From positions 2,414,001 through 2,478,000 of the forward strand of contig NZ_CP011390.1 of the NCBI RefSeq assembly GCF_001644645.1: DNA of 64,000 bases. Reading direction: 5' to 3'. Source of the DNA: Flavisolibacter tropicus. GTDB lineage: Bacteria; Bacteroidota; Bacteroidia; Chitinophagales; Chitinophagaceae. Both the position numbers and the translations under genes were made by a program. Positions 32,123 to 40,104 of this stretch are shown piece after piece; the first letter of the stretch is position 1, and every line of letters begins with the position of its first letter. Under the pieces are notes generated by a model, which worked only from the letters and a program-made list of their open reading frames with translations, was not told where the DNA came from and did not search any database.

Positions 32123-32992
32123 ATGTACCAGTTAGAGAATGATCGGCTACGAATAGAAATTGATGCCAAAGGCGCTGAATTGAAAACCGTATACAGCAAG
32201 TCCTTTAGTTTGGATTATATGTGGGGCGCAGATCCTGCTTACTGGGCCAAAACTTCACCCGTATTATTTCCTATTGTTGGCGCTTTAAAAGGAAATACCT
32301 ACTACTATGAGGGGCAGCTGTACCACCTGTCACGCCACGGGTTTGCACGAGACAAGGCATTTACTGTAACTGCACAAAGTACAGACTCTATTACCTTTAC
32401 CATTGAAAGCGATGAAGACACGCTGCAACAATACCCCTTTTCATTTCGCTTCTCTATTCGTTATTCACTTATTGACAACGAACTTTCAGTAAGCTATGAG
32501 GTACAAAATAAAGGAGAAGGACTAATGTTCTTTTCTGTAGGTGGACACCCGGCTTTCAAACTACCCTTAGTAGAAGGCACACACTATAACGACTACCAAT
32601 TAGTTTTTGAGAAAGAAGAAACAGCAGGCCGCTGGCCAATCAGTAAAGATGGATTGATAGAGAAAACCCCGCTGTCTCTACTTCAACAATCTAACGTGCT
32701 TCCATTGACAAAGGAGCTATTTAGTAAAGATGCCGTAGTACTTAAACATCTGCAATCGAGCTGGGTGCAATTACAGTCAGACAAAACGCCGCATGGTTTT
32801 CGATTCTACTTCCCAAACTACTCTTTCCTGGGCCTATGGGCTGCACCTGGAGCCGACTTTCTTTGTATCGAGCCCTGGTGTGGTATAGCCGATAGTGTTG
32901 ATACAAACCAGCAGTTGCCACAAAAAGAAGGCATTGTACAGCTCTCTACTAATGAAGCGTTTAATGTGCAGTGGCGCGTCCAGTTCTATTAA
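32123..32992 (+). CDS. Aldose 1-epimerase-like (galactose mutarotase superfamily) protein
   Basis: A 289-residue cytosolic protein of the aldose-epimerase fold, LacX-like branch. It starts MYQLENDRLRIEIDAKGAEL and has YWAKTSPVLFPIVGALKGNT, the histidine-containing LSRHGFARDKAF motif, FSVGGHPAFKLPL and a C-terminal FLCIEPWCGIADS. Conserved His in SRHGFAR and in GGHPAF and Glu in CIEPW correspond to the usual active-site residues. It probably interconverts sugar anomers or is a carbohydrate-binding relative. It is monocistronic, with a -7-like box right before the start. Confidence 0.9.
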   Translation: MYQLENDRLRIEIDAKGAELKTVYSKSFSLDYMWGADPAYWAKTSPVLFPIVGALKGNTYYYEGQLYHLSRHGFARDKAFTVTAQSTDSITFTIESDEDTLQQYPFSFRFSIRYSLIDNELSVSYEVQNKGEGLMFFSVGGHPAFKLPLVEGTHYNDYQLVFEKEETAGRWPISKDGLIEKTPLSLLQQSNVLPLTKELFSKDAVVLKHLQSSWVQLQSDKTPHGFRFYFPNYSFLGLWAAPGADFLCIEPWCGIADSVDTNQQLPQKEGIVQLSTNEAFNVQWRVQFY

Positions 32993-33114
32993 TTCTAATC
33001 TCGCCAATGTACAAATTCATGTATTGAAGCAACTGATGCTCTATGAAGAGTAGCCTGAACTTTTTTTGTAAACTTTCGGATTCTATTTTCAAATGATCAA
33101 TAATAGGCTTTTGG

Positions 33115-33501
33115 CTATCCTATTTCATTGTCATCTAATTCCCTGGTCAGCTTAGTAAAACCCACCACCTGGTTATTATCATCGTGAAGAGCCGTAATTA
33201 GAATACTGCCCCAAAAAGTTGTACCATTTTTTCTAACCCGCATACCTATGTGCTTTGCTCGCCCTTCTTTTATGGCTTGCGCCAGAAGTTTTTCTGGCAA
33301 ATGTTCTTCCCCGTGTTTGGGGAGATAGAAGATCCGAAAGTTTTGCCCGATGATCTCTTCTGCTTTATATCCCTTTATTTTTTCAGCGCCTTTATTCCAG
33401 GACAAAATAGTTCCATCTATATCCATTAATATGATGGCATAGTCCTGAATTTCTTCAATCATCTTTCCATGCAGGGTCGCCAGCAGGTCTTTTTTATCCA
33501 T
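33115..33501 (-). CDS. Single PAS-domain protein
   Basis: Start set at the ATG at 33501 (MDKKDLLATLHGKMIEEIQD); the frame extends two codons further only to a TTG. The 128-residue product is one PAS domain: YAIILMDIDGTILSWNKGAE, KIKGYKAEEIIGQNF, MRVRKNGTTFWGSILITALH and VVGFTKLTRELDD. No output domain is attached. It is probably a cytosolic sensor that works through a partner, or it could be a fragment left from a PAS kinase. No kinase is adjacent. Confidence 0.85.
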   Translation of the reverse strand: MDKKDLLATLHGKMIEEIQDYAIILMDIDGTILSWNKGAEKIKGYKAEEIIGQNFRIFYLPKHGEEHLPEKLLAQAIKEGRAKHIGMRVRKNGTTFWGSILITALHDDNNQVVGFTKLTRELDDNEIG

Positions 33502-33699
33502 TAGCAAATCCTTTAAATCTTTATACCAAGCTCAGAGTAAGTCAAGCGCAGCATCAAATTTATAAAAAATGAATTCTAATCCTCCCCCAACTGCATACCC
33601 ATAGCTTTATACAGGCGCAGCGCTAATTTGTACGAGCTCCAACATCAATTTCTTTTCAATAACCGATAGACAAACTTTCGCTTGGCCAAAGACTCCGGC

Positions 33700-33707
33700 T
33701 ATCTTTG
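33700..33707 (+). promoter_or_regulatory. Candidate promoter -7 element (TATCTTTG)
   Basis: An exact TAnnTTTG match. A possible -33 element (TTTCG at 33676-33680) lies 19 bases upstream. It ends 11 bases before the ATG of the HAD gene, so the predicted leader is only a few bases. Confidence 0.45.
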
Positions 33708-33718
33708 TCTATAATAGT

Positions 33719-34354
33719 ATGAATAGCGAACAATTAGCAAACGGGTTAAGATTAAGAGACATTAAAGTTATATTCCTGGATATTGGCGGCGTGCTGCTGA
33801 CCAATGGCTGGGGACGTGTTTCGCGGCAATCGGCAGCTGAAGAATTTGGAGTGGATTTCTCAGTTATGGATAAACGCCATGAATTGATCTTCAACATTTA
33901 TGAAGAAGGCCGGGTGTCATTGGATGTTTATATGGACACCATATTGTTTTATGAGCCACGACCCTTTACTAAAGAGGCTTTTCGTACGTTCATGTTCCAG
34001 CAATCCAAACTGTTACCCAACATGCTGGACTGGTTGATCGCCTGGAAAGCACAGCAGCCTCAGCTCCGTTTCTTCTCGCTGAACAATGAGCCACGGGAGT
34101 TACACCAACATCGTGTAGACCACTTTGAATTACGGAGGTTGTATGATGGTTTTGTTTGTTCCTGTGATCTGGGTTTGCGTAAACCCGATCCGCAAATATT
34201 TGCAGTAGCCCTTGGCGTTGCAGGTGTACAACCTCATGAATGCCTTTACATTGACGACCGGGAAGTAATGGTAACAGCTGGAAAAATGGCAGGTCTGAAC
34301 GTATGGCACCACCAGAATTCTGAGGCAACCATTTCGTTTCTACAGAGCCTGTAA
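33719..34354 (+). CDS. HAD-superfamily phosphatase (HAD-IA type)
   Basis: A 211-residue HAD hydrolase. Motif I is IFLDIGGVLL with nucleophile Asp21. The second motif I position is Gly instead of the usual acid Asp, as seen in the YihX-like subgroup that keeps GG or GN there. Motif II is Ser120 in RFFSLNNEPR, motif III is Lys155 in GLRKPDPQ, and motif IV is the acidic pair Asp179-Asp180 in CLYIDDREV. The helical cap domain is small. It probably dephosphorylates a sugar phosphate or similar metabolite in the cytosol. The substrate is not predictable. Confidence 0.88.
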   Translation: MNSEQLANGLRLRDIKVIFLDIGGVLLTNGWGRVSRQSAAEEFGVDFSVMDKRHELIFNIYEEGRVSLDVYMDTILFYEPRPFTKEAFRTFMFQQSKLLPNMLDWLIAWKAQQPQLRFFSLNNEPRELHQHRVDHFELRRLYDGFVCSCDLGLRKPDPQIFAVALGVAGVQPHECLYIDDREVMVTAGKMAGLNVWHHQNSEATISFLQSL

Positions 34355-34407
34355 ACCGCCTTCAGCTTAATTAAGGGACACCTATGTTTTTAATAATGGG
34401 GCGTATT

Positions 34408-34497
34408 TAGTTGGCAGTTGACAGTTAGCAGAGACCAGCCCCTAATTGCCGATTGCCGACTGCCGATTGTCAACTACCAACTGTTATCTGTATATAC
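34408..34497. repeat. Repeat island A (short degenerate repeats)
   Basis: A non-coding stretch of near-repeated words, including TTGGCAGTTGACAGTTAG and GCCGATTGCCGACTGCCGAT, followed by TTGTCAACTACCAACTG, whose complement resembles the first word. It has the same style as the larger islands at 38.5, 43.4, 45.1 and 59.1 kb and is the smallest of them. Confidence 0.5.
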
Positions 34498-34529
34498 GGG
34501 CTGAATATTAAAATTCGCAAGCACATTTG

Positions 34530-35948
34530 TTATGTAATAATACGCTGTATATTTTCCTGGATCATTTGTAGTGCCAGATCAATCTCTGTCAAATGCGTGC
34601 GGTGGCTTACTACGGCGCAACGCAGCCACATTTTACCATCAATAACAGTAGAGGAAAGAAAGACCCGGCCATCGGCATGAATAGCTGCTATCAATTTCTG
34701 ATTAATACGATTATCGGCATCACCTGGGTAGCGGAAAATAACAACCGTCAGATCTGGATAAGGACCGGTTTCAAAACCTAGCTTACGAATCTGCTCATAG
34801 AAATAACGGATCAATACTAGCTTTTCTTCCAGGCAAGCCCTGAATGGCGCCACACCGTGAAGCTGCAAGGGCAGCCACATACGCAGTCCGCGATTAGGGC
34901 GCGTTAGTTCAACTCCTGTATCGGAAGGGTTAATATCATCTGCACCATCGGTATCAATGAGATAAGAAGCTTTTGAAGAATTAGAAGACAGCAGCACACT
35001 CCCTTCTCTCAATAACACAGCCCCCGATCCAAAAGGCAGAAACAGTGTCTTATGCGGATCTAACACTACCGAATCGCTACGCTCTATTCCTTTGAGTTTG
35101 TTCTTGATCTCATCAACCAACATAAAGAAACCACCATACGCTGCGTCCACATGAAACCAGGCATTGTACTGACTGCTTATAGTAGCCATTTCATCTAATG
35201 GATCTACTGCCCCAGTATCGGTAGTACCAGCTGAACCTACTACCAAAAACGGATTTAAACCTTCTGCCTTATCATCAGCCATTTGCTGCTTTAATGCTGC
35301 AGTATTGATCTGAAAACTTTCCGTTAATGCTATTTTGCGTAGTACAGCTTCATGCAAGCCTGTTACATGTAAGGCTTTATATACGCTGTGATGGGTTTGT
35401 TCACCGCAATAGATAACCGCCTTTCTAACATTCGTAGAATTGATGCCATGGTGATCGCGGGCTGCTTTTATAGCTGTTAAATTAGCAATAGAGCCGCCCG
35501 AGGTAAGATTACCAAAAGCCTGAGCAGGATAACCAATGACACTAGTTAACCAGCGGATCACCTGTGTCTCAATCTTTACAGCGCCAGGACCAGAAAAGGC
35601 AATACCTGAATACTTATTGGAAATATCGCTGAGCATATCTGCCAAGGCACTAGCCCATAAGCCACCGCCAGGAATAAAACCCATATGTCTACCAGAGGCA
35701 CTATTGATCCCTGTAGCATCCACTTCTGTTTTCAGTGCTTCCAATAACGCGTCAACGGGTTTTCCCGCTTCTTCTATTTTCAGCGCTTCCAATTTCTCAA
35801 AACTGCCATTACTAAAACCAGGTCGATAAGGTAGTTCATTTAAAAACTGGTTGGCATAATCGATAGTCTGGTTCCAGATGAAAAGTCGTTGTTCGTTTTC
35901 AGGCTCAAGCACACGGGCTCTTTTCTCTAATTCTGTAAGGGATTGCAT
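34530..35948 (-). CDS. Group II pyridoxal-phosphate decarboxylase (aromatic-L-amino-acid type)
   Basis: A 472-residue PLP-dependent decarboxylase. The cofactor lysine is Lys300 in SVVLDPHKTLFLPFG. HVDAAYGG (266-273) provides the stacking and aspartate contacts. Upstream are GNLTSGGSIANLTAIKAAR and the pyridoxal pocket CGEQTHHSVYKA. The C-terminal small domain is present (AIHADGRVFLSSTVIDGKMW). The enzyme should remove the carboxyl group from an aromatic or related amino acid in the cytosol. Close relatives also include glutamate and tyrosine decarboxylases, so the substrate stays open. It is monocistronic and convergent with the HAD gene. Confidence 0.92.
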   Translation of the reverse strand: MQSLTELEKRARVLEPENEQRLFIWNQTIDYANQFLNELPYRPGFSNGSFEKLEALKIEEAGKPVDALLEALKTEVDATGINSASGRHMGFIPGGGLWASALADMLSDISNKYSGIAFSGPGAVKIETQVIRWLTSVIGYPAQAFGNLTSGGSIANLTAIKAARDHHGINSTNVRKAVIYCGEQTHHSVYKALHVTGLHEAVLRKIALTESFQINTAALKQQMADDKAEGLNPFLVVGSAGTTDTGAVDPLDEMATISSQYNAWFHVDAAYGGFFMLVDEIKNKLKGIERSDSVVLDPHKTLFLPFGSGAVLLREGSVLLSSNSSKASYLIDTDGADDINPSDTGVELTRPNRGLRMWLPLQLHGVAPFRACLEEKLVLIRYFYEQIRKLGFETGPYPDLTVVIFRYPGDADNRINQKLIAAIHADGRVFLSSTVIDGKMWLRCAVVSHRTHLTEIDLALQMIQENIQRIIT

Positions 35949-36060
35949 ACTGCAAACGAAGGTAGGATGAGAAATTTAAAAGATGATGACTCGGTCTAAG
36001 AGGGATATTTGGAAAATCAGAATGAGAAATCAAATACCAAACTCCAAGTGGAGTACCATT

Positions 36061-36111
36061 AAATTAAAAAGCGAAGTCTTCCTGCAGTAAACCTGCAGTA
36101 AGACTTCGCTT
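36061..36111 (-). terminator. Intrinsic terminator of the ArsR-SRPBCC operon
   Basis: A 12-bp stem (AAGCGAAGTCTT 36069-36080 / AAGACTTCGCTT 36100-36111) with an inner CTGCAG/CTGCAG stem. On the minus strand it is followed by TTTTTAATTT. It lies 38 bases past the stop of the last SRPBCC gene. Confidence 0.9.
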
Positions 36112-36148
36112 AATCATAGACGCGACTAATTGTTACTTCGCACTTCTA

Positions 36149-36565
36149 TTAGTGTGTTTCAGTATATTTTTTAAAGTTGTCAAGTATTGCCTGCCAACCT
36201 GCTTTTTGCATCTCCTCCGGATTGGCATTCTCAGCATCAAAGACAATTGTCACTTGCGTCTTTCCACCTAGGTCTTCAAATTCGGTTGTTGCTTGTCTGC
36301 CATCCGCTATGGTGTAAGTAATTTTCTTGTGCTCATTCACTTCATCATAAACAGCTTCAAAGTCAAAACCAAAGCTGCCGTCTTTTGCTTCCATTCTGGA
36401 CTTCAACTTCCCTCCTACTTTCAGATCATTCTCAGCTGCCTGGCAGTGCCAGCTTTCATCTGCAAAGTTCCATTTGGTAATATGCTCGGGTTGTGTATAA
36501 TAGTCCCAAACTTTCTTGATATCGGCAGCTATAGTGGCAGCCACTTTAATTTTTGTTGCTTGCAT
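36149..36565 (-). CDS. SRPBCC (AHSA1-like) protein, third gene of an ArsR operon
   Basis: A 138-residue START/SRPBCC-fold protein beginning MQATKIKVAATIAADIKKVW, then YYTQPEHITKWNFADESWHC, GGKLKSRMEAKDGSFGFDF and the C-terminal helix MQKAGWQAILDNFKKY, all characteristic of AHSA1-like proteins. It is cytosolic and probably binds a hydrophobic ligand in the cavity of the fold. It lies 12 bases downstream of the second SRPBCC gene, so both belong to one transcript headed by ArsR. Confidence 0.9.
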   Translation of the reverse strand: MQATKIKVAATIAADIKKVWDYYTQPEHITKWNFADESWHCQAAENDLKVGGKLKSRMEAKDGSFGFDFEAVYDEVNEHKKITYTIADGRQATTEFEDLGGKTQVTIVFDAENANPEEMQKAGWQAILDNFKKYTETH

Positions 36566-36577
36566 GGTTCCTTGTTT

Positions 36578-37084
36578 TTATTTGGTTGTTACCGTTTGTA
36601 ATAGCTCATCTAATTGATTTAATCCCATGGTAAATCCTTCTTTGAATCCCATTTGAATTACCTTTTCTAAGTCCTCAAGTGAATTGTATTGAACAGTAAT
36701 AGCAACAGTGGTATTATCGCCATTGTCACTAAAGCGGTTATTCCATTGTGATCGAGGAAAGGCGACATTTATATTGCCTTCTTCGTCACAAAAAGCATCC
36801 AGGCAAGAATAGGATACTTGGTCTTCTATCTTTTGATAGTCTGCCTTACACCAATGCGTTTCATTTTCAGGAGAGATCATGGCATACAGCCAGTAACCAC
36901 CTACCCGGAAATCCATTTTTTTGGTTTTGTTTCTATAAGGCCTGGGCGCCCACCACTGGTCTAACAATTCCGGCTTTGTCCAGGCATCCCAAACTAAATC
37001 GCGGCTCGCAGCAAATTCTCTAGTTACCGTAACAGTGTTATTCTCCTTATTCACGGAGAATTCAAATAATAACAGATTGTTCAT
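36578..37084 (-). CDS. SRPBCC (AHSA1-like) protein, second gene of an ArsR operon
   Basis: A 168-residue SRPBCC protein. After a short N-terminus it reads [40 protein letters not shown] and [13 protein letters not shown], with the long closing helix [20 protein letters not shown]. Its ATG overlaps the stop codon of the upstream regulator by four bases (ATGA), a sign of translational coupling. ArsR-SRPBCC pairs are common and are often thought to respond to small hydrophobic compounds. The ligand is unknown. The second SRPBCC gene downstream is related in fold only. Confidence 0.92.
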   Translation of the reverse strand: MNNLLLFEFSVNKENNTVTVTREFAASRDLVWDAWTKPELLDQWWAPRPYRNKTKKMDFRVGGYWLYAMISPENETHWCKADYQKIEDQVSYSCLDAFCDEEGNINVAFPRSQWNNRFSDNGDNTTVAITVQYNSLEDLEKVIQMGFKEGFTMGLNQLDELLQTVTTK

Positions 37085-37401
37085 TTCTTATGGGTTTTAA
37101 GGGTTTTTAATACAGTATCGAGTTGATTAAAACGTTTTTCCCAAATCTTTCTGAATTGGCTCAGCCATTTATCAATCTCTTTCATTTTTTCAATTTGAAG
37201 TGAGTAATAAATCTCCCGGCCCTGGTATTCTTGTTTTACAAGGTCACACTCCGTTAGAACGCGCAGGTGTTTGGAAACGGCTTGCCGCGTGGTATCAAAA
37301 TGCTCAGCTATGGCATTTGGCGTCATGGCCTGCAAAGCTATTAAAGCAATAATAGCTCGCCTGGTAGGATCAGCAATGGCCTGAAAAACATCTCTCCTCA
37401 T
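37081..37401 (-). CDS. ArsR-family winged-helix regulator
   Basis: A 106-residue winged-helix protein: [20 protein letters not shown], then the recognition helix region [20 protein letters not shown] and wing [14 protein letters not shown]. No CxC metal-binding motif is seen, so it is of the non-metal ArsR type usually paired with SRPBCC genes. It heads an operon with two SRPBCC genes and probably represses its own transcription. A TTTACATTAGCAACTATTC stretch upstream is AT-rich, but no operator could be fixed. Confidence 0.93.
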   Translation of the reverse strand: MRRDVFQAIADPTRRAIIALIALQAMTPNAIAEHFDTTRQAVSKHLRVLTECDLVKQEYQGREIYYSLQIEKMKEIDKWLSQFRKIWEKRFNQLDTVLKTLKTHKK

Positions 37402-37696
37402 AAAAGAAGCATTTACATTAGCAACTATTCGGTTGCAAATATAAATGCAACCATTGGGTTTCGCAAATTCTTTTTTTAGCGGATGACTATACAGCTACGC
37501 CACCCTCTACTTTGCCCTTTAGCAACACAACTATACCAGTATAAAATCAAGCGCCTGAACCACAAGTCTGCCCGTTTTTTCGCCAAAAGGAAGGCCTTAC
37601 AAAACAAAAAGTTATACTATAGGGTTTTCCAACACCGACTTGTAATTAGGCATCGTTTTTGGATTAACGTGAGTAGACAGATCAACCTTTAGGAAT

Positions 37697-37945
37697 ATGG
37701 AGCTGAAAGCAGTGGTGATGTATAAAGGTGAGCCAGCCCATTACTCGATTACATCAGAAAAGAGGGGTATTTTCAACGCCCGCCTCTTAAAATATGAAGG
37801 AAAAAATGCTAAAACTCCACCCGAAAGCATTTTAATTGTTAGGGGTATCCGACATTGGACTGGCAGTTATAATGAGCCGCATGTGATTGAAGAATTGGGA
37901 CGTGCTATTGAAGAGCGCAATCGAACAGGTGACCCGGCCTCTTAA
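37697..37945 (+). CDS. Small cytosolic protein of unknown function
   Basis: An 82-residue protein, MELKAVVMYKGEPAHYSITS at the start, then EKRGIFNARLLKYEG, ESILIVRGIRHWTGSYNEPH and VIEELGRAIEERNRTG. It is a short beta-sheet followed by a C-terminal helix. The layout (three strands, a Trp-containing strand, helix) recalls the 90-residue paralogues at 57626 and 58589, but identity is too low to claim homology. An AGGA precedes the ATG by a few bases. No domain is recognised. Confidence 0.6.
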   Translation: MELKAVVMYKGEPAHYSITSEKRGIFNARLLKYEGKNAKTPPESILIVRGIRHWTGSYNEPHVIEELGRAIEERNRTGDPAS

Positions 37946-38021
37946 ATGATTTCCCTAGAAAGCTATATTGTCCATCTGGAAAGTTTAAAAGCCTGTAGGT
38001 GATTGCCTATTGGCTTTTTGC

Positions 38022-38447
38022 TTATTGGGAACTTTGCTGGTGCAAAGAAGAAGATTGCAGCTGCAACATCTGCCCCATTACCCGCTCCAACTCCCTACTG
38101 GTAGCCGGCTTAGTAATAAAGGGGATATTATAAAGTGCACTGAATTGCTCATCTAACCTACTTGTAGAGGTGGTAAATAGCACAATAGGAATGCTGTTAA
38201 AGCGAGGCTCGCTCCGAATTTCAATCACTGTTTCCTTACCATTTAAAAGCGGCATATTGATGTCCATAATGATAAGAGCTGGTAAATCCTCATTTTCCAG
38301 GCCATTTAAATAGGCAAGGGTCTCTACCCCATTACCGGCTACCATGACAGTAGCATTTGGCGCCAGTATGGCCAGGGTTTCCAGAACTAATAATTGATCA
38401 TCTGTGTCGTCGTCGACGTACAAAATACTACAATGGTGGACAGGCAT
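38022..38447 (-). CDS. Receiver-only response regulator
   Basis: Start taken at the ATG at 38447 (MPVHHCSILYVDDDTDDQLL), since the longer frame begins only at a GTG. The 141-residue product is a single REC domain: acidic pocket in LYVDDD (Asp12-Asp13), phosphoacceptor Asp62 in LIIMDINMPLLNG, Thr92/93 in IVLFTTS and Lys113 in FITKPATS. No output domain is present. It is similar to the CheY-like regulators that Bacteroidota keep beside PAS kinases. The nearest histidine kinase gene (40105) is 1.7 kb away, so pairing is unproven. Confidence 0.92.
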   Translation of the reverse strand: MPVHHCSILYVDDDTDDQLLVLETLAILAPNATVMVAGNGVETLAYLNGLENEDLPALIIMDINMPLLNGKETVIEIRSEPRFNSIPIVLFTTSTSRLDEQFSALYNIPFITKPATSRELERVMGQMLQLQSSSLHQQSSQ

Positions 38448-38696
38448 AGGTGGGTTGGTTGGTGGCACTACTAAATTAACATCAATAACATTAATTTAAA
38501 AAGACATAATGGATAAGCGAGCAAAATTGCTGACCAGCTGTACAATACGGTGAATAGAGAGATACTGTCTCCCGCCCACTCTCAGCCCCAAAGGAAAGCG
38601 CTTCGCGCTGATAGATTTCACGCAGAGACACTGGGAGCGCAGAGAAGAAATTTCGCACAGAAGAAAGAAGCAAAGGAGAAAGAACGGAATATCGAT

Positions 38697-38734
38697 AATA
38701 GAAAAGCACTCCATTAGTGGAGTGCTTTTCTATT
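38697..38734. terminator. 17-bp hairpin inside island B
   Basis: A perfect 17-bp inverted repeat (AATAGAAAAGCACTCCA 38697-38713 / 38718-38734) with a 4-base loop. A diverged copy with the same flank occurs in inverted orientation at 45225-45285. It is terminator-like on either strand, but no gene reads directly into it. Confidence 0.6.
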
Positions 38735-38883
38735 TTATAAGAGAGTTTATTTAACAGTAGACTGTTGTCCGTGGACAGTGGACCAGCTTCCACGTCTCAC
38801 GGCTTCCCTCACTCACCACTGACCACTCACCATTCACAACCCCGGCTTCTGCCGCGCTGCCCCGCCTAACCTAAGGGTCTCTT

Positions 38884-38944
38884 GTACCTCTCCTGTACCT
38901 AGTCTGTACCTCTTCTGTACCTCTTCTGTAGGTAAGTCCGTACC
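38884..38944 (+). repeat. 11-bp phased GTACC tandem repeat
   Basis: GTACC (one variant GTAGG) starts at 38884, 38895, 38906, 38917, 38928 and 38940: spacing 11, 11, 11, 11, 12. The unit is roughly TCTGTACCTCT, that is, one helical turn. Confidence 0.75.
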
Positions 38945-39262
38945 AACTGCACAGATAAAGCCCTCTACCTGCCTTCCACATTCACTACTCCTCCTACCAT
39001 CCTCCTATCCTCCTCCTCTCTTCATTGAACATTGAGTAGTGAGCGTTGAGCATTGAACATTTCCTTCCTTCACTATTCATCCTTCCTTGTTCATTATTCT
39101 TTGCGCCTTTCCTTCTTGGCGCCTTTGCGTGAAACTCCTCGTATTAGCTTCCGCTTATATGTGTATAACTAAAGTGGGTAAAACCCTTGCAACAGGACCC
39201 GCTCTATAGTAAATTTGCTAAAATACTTAGCATTTAAAATCATCACTAATCCCCCGTACACC

Positions 39263-39913
39263 ATGGCAAAACAAGTAGGCCCCGTCTTCATTACCGGCAC
39301 CATCGATGGCATCATCTTCTATAAGTTAGGAGACACGTATTACCTGCGTAGCAAAGGCGATTATAAAAGCGCTAAGAGGATGCGCAAGGATCCCCGCCTC
39401 AAACGTACCATGGCCAATGCCGACCGGTTTGGCGTGGCTGCCAGGATGGTGAAGCGCGTCTATTACCGCCAGCTTCCGGGGACCGTGCGCAAACCCGGGT
39501 TGTTTGCCAGGCTAACAGGGATGGTCAATAAGTGGTTGTACCAGGGCAAGACCAAGGAGGAAGCACAGGAATTACTGTTAGCGCATTGCCAGACCCTACT
39601 ATCAAAGGAGATGATTACTACTAGTATGCTGCCTCCTATTAAAGTGAAGCAACAGCCTTCAATATCGGAGGTAAAAACGATTCCTCCGCCTTGTGATCAG
39701 CAGCCAATAGCAATGCCTCGTAAACAAAATGTAAAGAAAGCCCGCTATTTATCGCACTGGAAAGTCAAACGCAATGGGCGACTGCAGATATCAAGAAGTG
39801 ATGGTGCAAGTTTGCCATGTAGGAGTTCTGAACAATTATCAGATACAACAAAGCTATGCAGCGATATTCCCTATCTCAGAAAGCGACATAAAGGACAAAA
39901 GTTTCTTACATAG
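39263..39913 (+). CDS. Small basic protein of unknown function beside repeat island B
   Basis: Start taken at the ATG at 39263 (MAKQVGPVFITGTIDGIIFY), because the longer frame begins at a TTG. The product has 216 residues. The N-terminal half matches, from memory, a recurrent Bacteroidota family of small proteins of the form GxIxGTIDGxxFYK followed by YYLRSKG and a DPRLKRTMANADRFG segment. The C-terminal half is very rich in Lys and Arg (PRKQNVKKARYLSHWKVKRN, then RKRHKGQ), so the protein is strongly basic and could bind nucleic acid. No signal peptide or enzyme motif is visible. The 5' part of the gene is richer in G+C than its surroundings. It lies about 130 bases from island B. Confidence 0.65.
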   Translation: MAKQVGPVFITGTIDGIIFYKLGDTYYLRSKGDYKSAKRMRKDPRLKRTMANADRFGVAARMVKRVYYRQLPGTVRKPGLFARLTGMVNKWLYQGKTKEEAQELLLAHCQTLLSKEMITTSMLPPIKVKQQPSISEVKTIPPPCDQQPIAMPRKQNVKKARYLSHWKVKRNGRLQISRSDGASLPCRSSEQLSDTTKLCSDIPYLRKRHKGQKFLT

Positions 39914-40104
39914 ATATGGAATACCACAGTCCCTTTAGATGTGCTCAGAATTTGAAACAGGTTAATCATCTGTATGGCCCCTGGCCTATTACAGTCGGCC
40001 AGTAGGGTTCATTGAAACTCGAACCATAGCAACAGGCTGTTTAAGAAATCTTTTCTGCAAGGACGAGAAAGCTATTTCTATTGGAAAAATGCAAGTATAC
40101 AGAC

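Larger units (their letters stand above)
38496..39135. repeat. Repeat island B (degenerate word repeats with 11-bp phased array)
   Basis: About 640 non-coding bases made of short near-repeats. In order: purine-rich CGCAGAGA/CACAGAAG words (38615-38690), a 17-bp hairpin (38697-38734), GTGGACAGTGGACC (38771), CACTCACC-type words (38811-38837), GTACC units every 11 bp (38884-38944), TTGAACATTGAG words (39023-39062), CCTTGTTCATTATTC (39085), and GCGCCTTT words (39103-39130). The 27 nt at 38811-38837 recur exactly at 45433-45459. The plus strand is pyrimidine-rich over the right half. Frames across it are not protein-like. Confidence 0.75.

Noticed and set aside
37483..37692. Plus-strand frame of 69 codons before the small protein at 37697
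   Set aside because: It is Arg/Lys/Gln-rich without order and ends just upstream of a better start with AGGA before it.
38881..38945. Possible CRISPR array from the evenly spaced units in islands B and E
   Set aside because: Units are 11 or 22 bp with no variable spacers of about 30 bp, and no cas gene is present.
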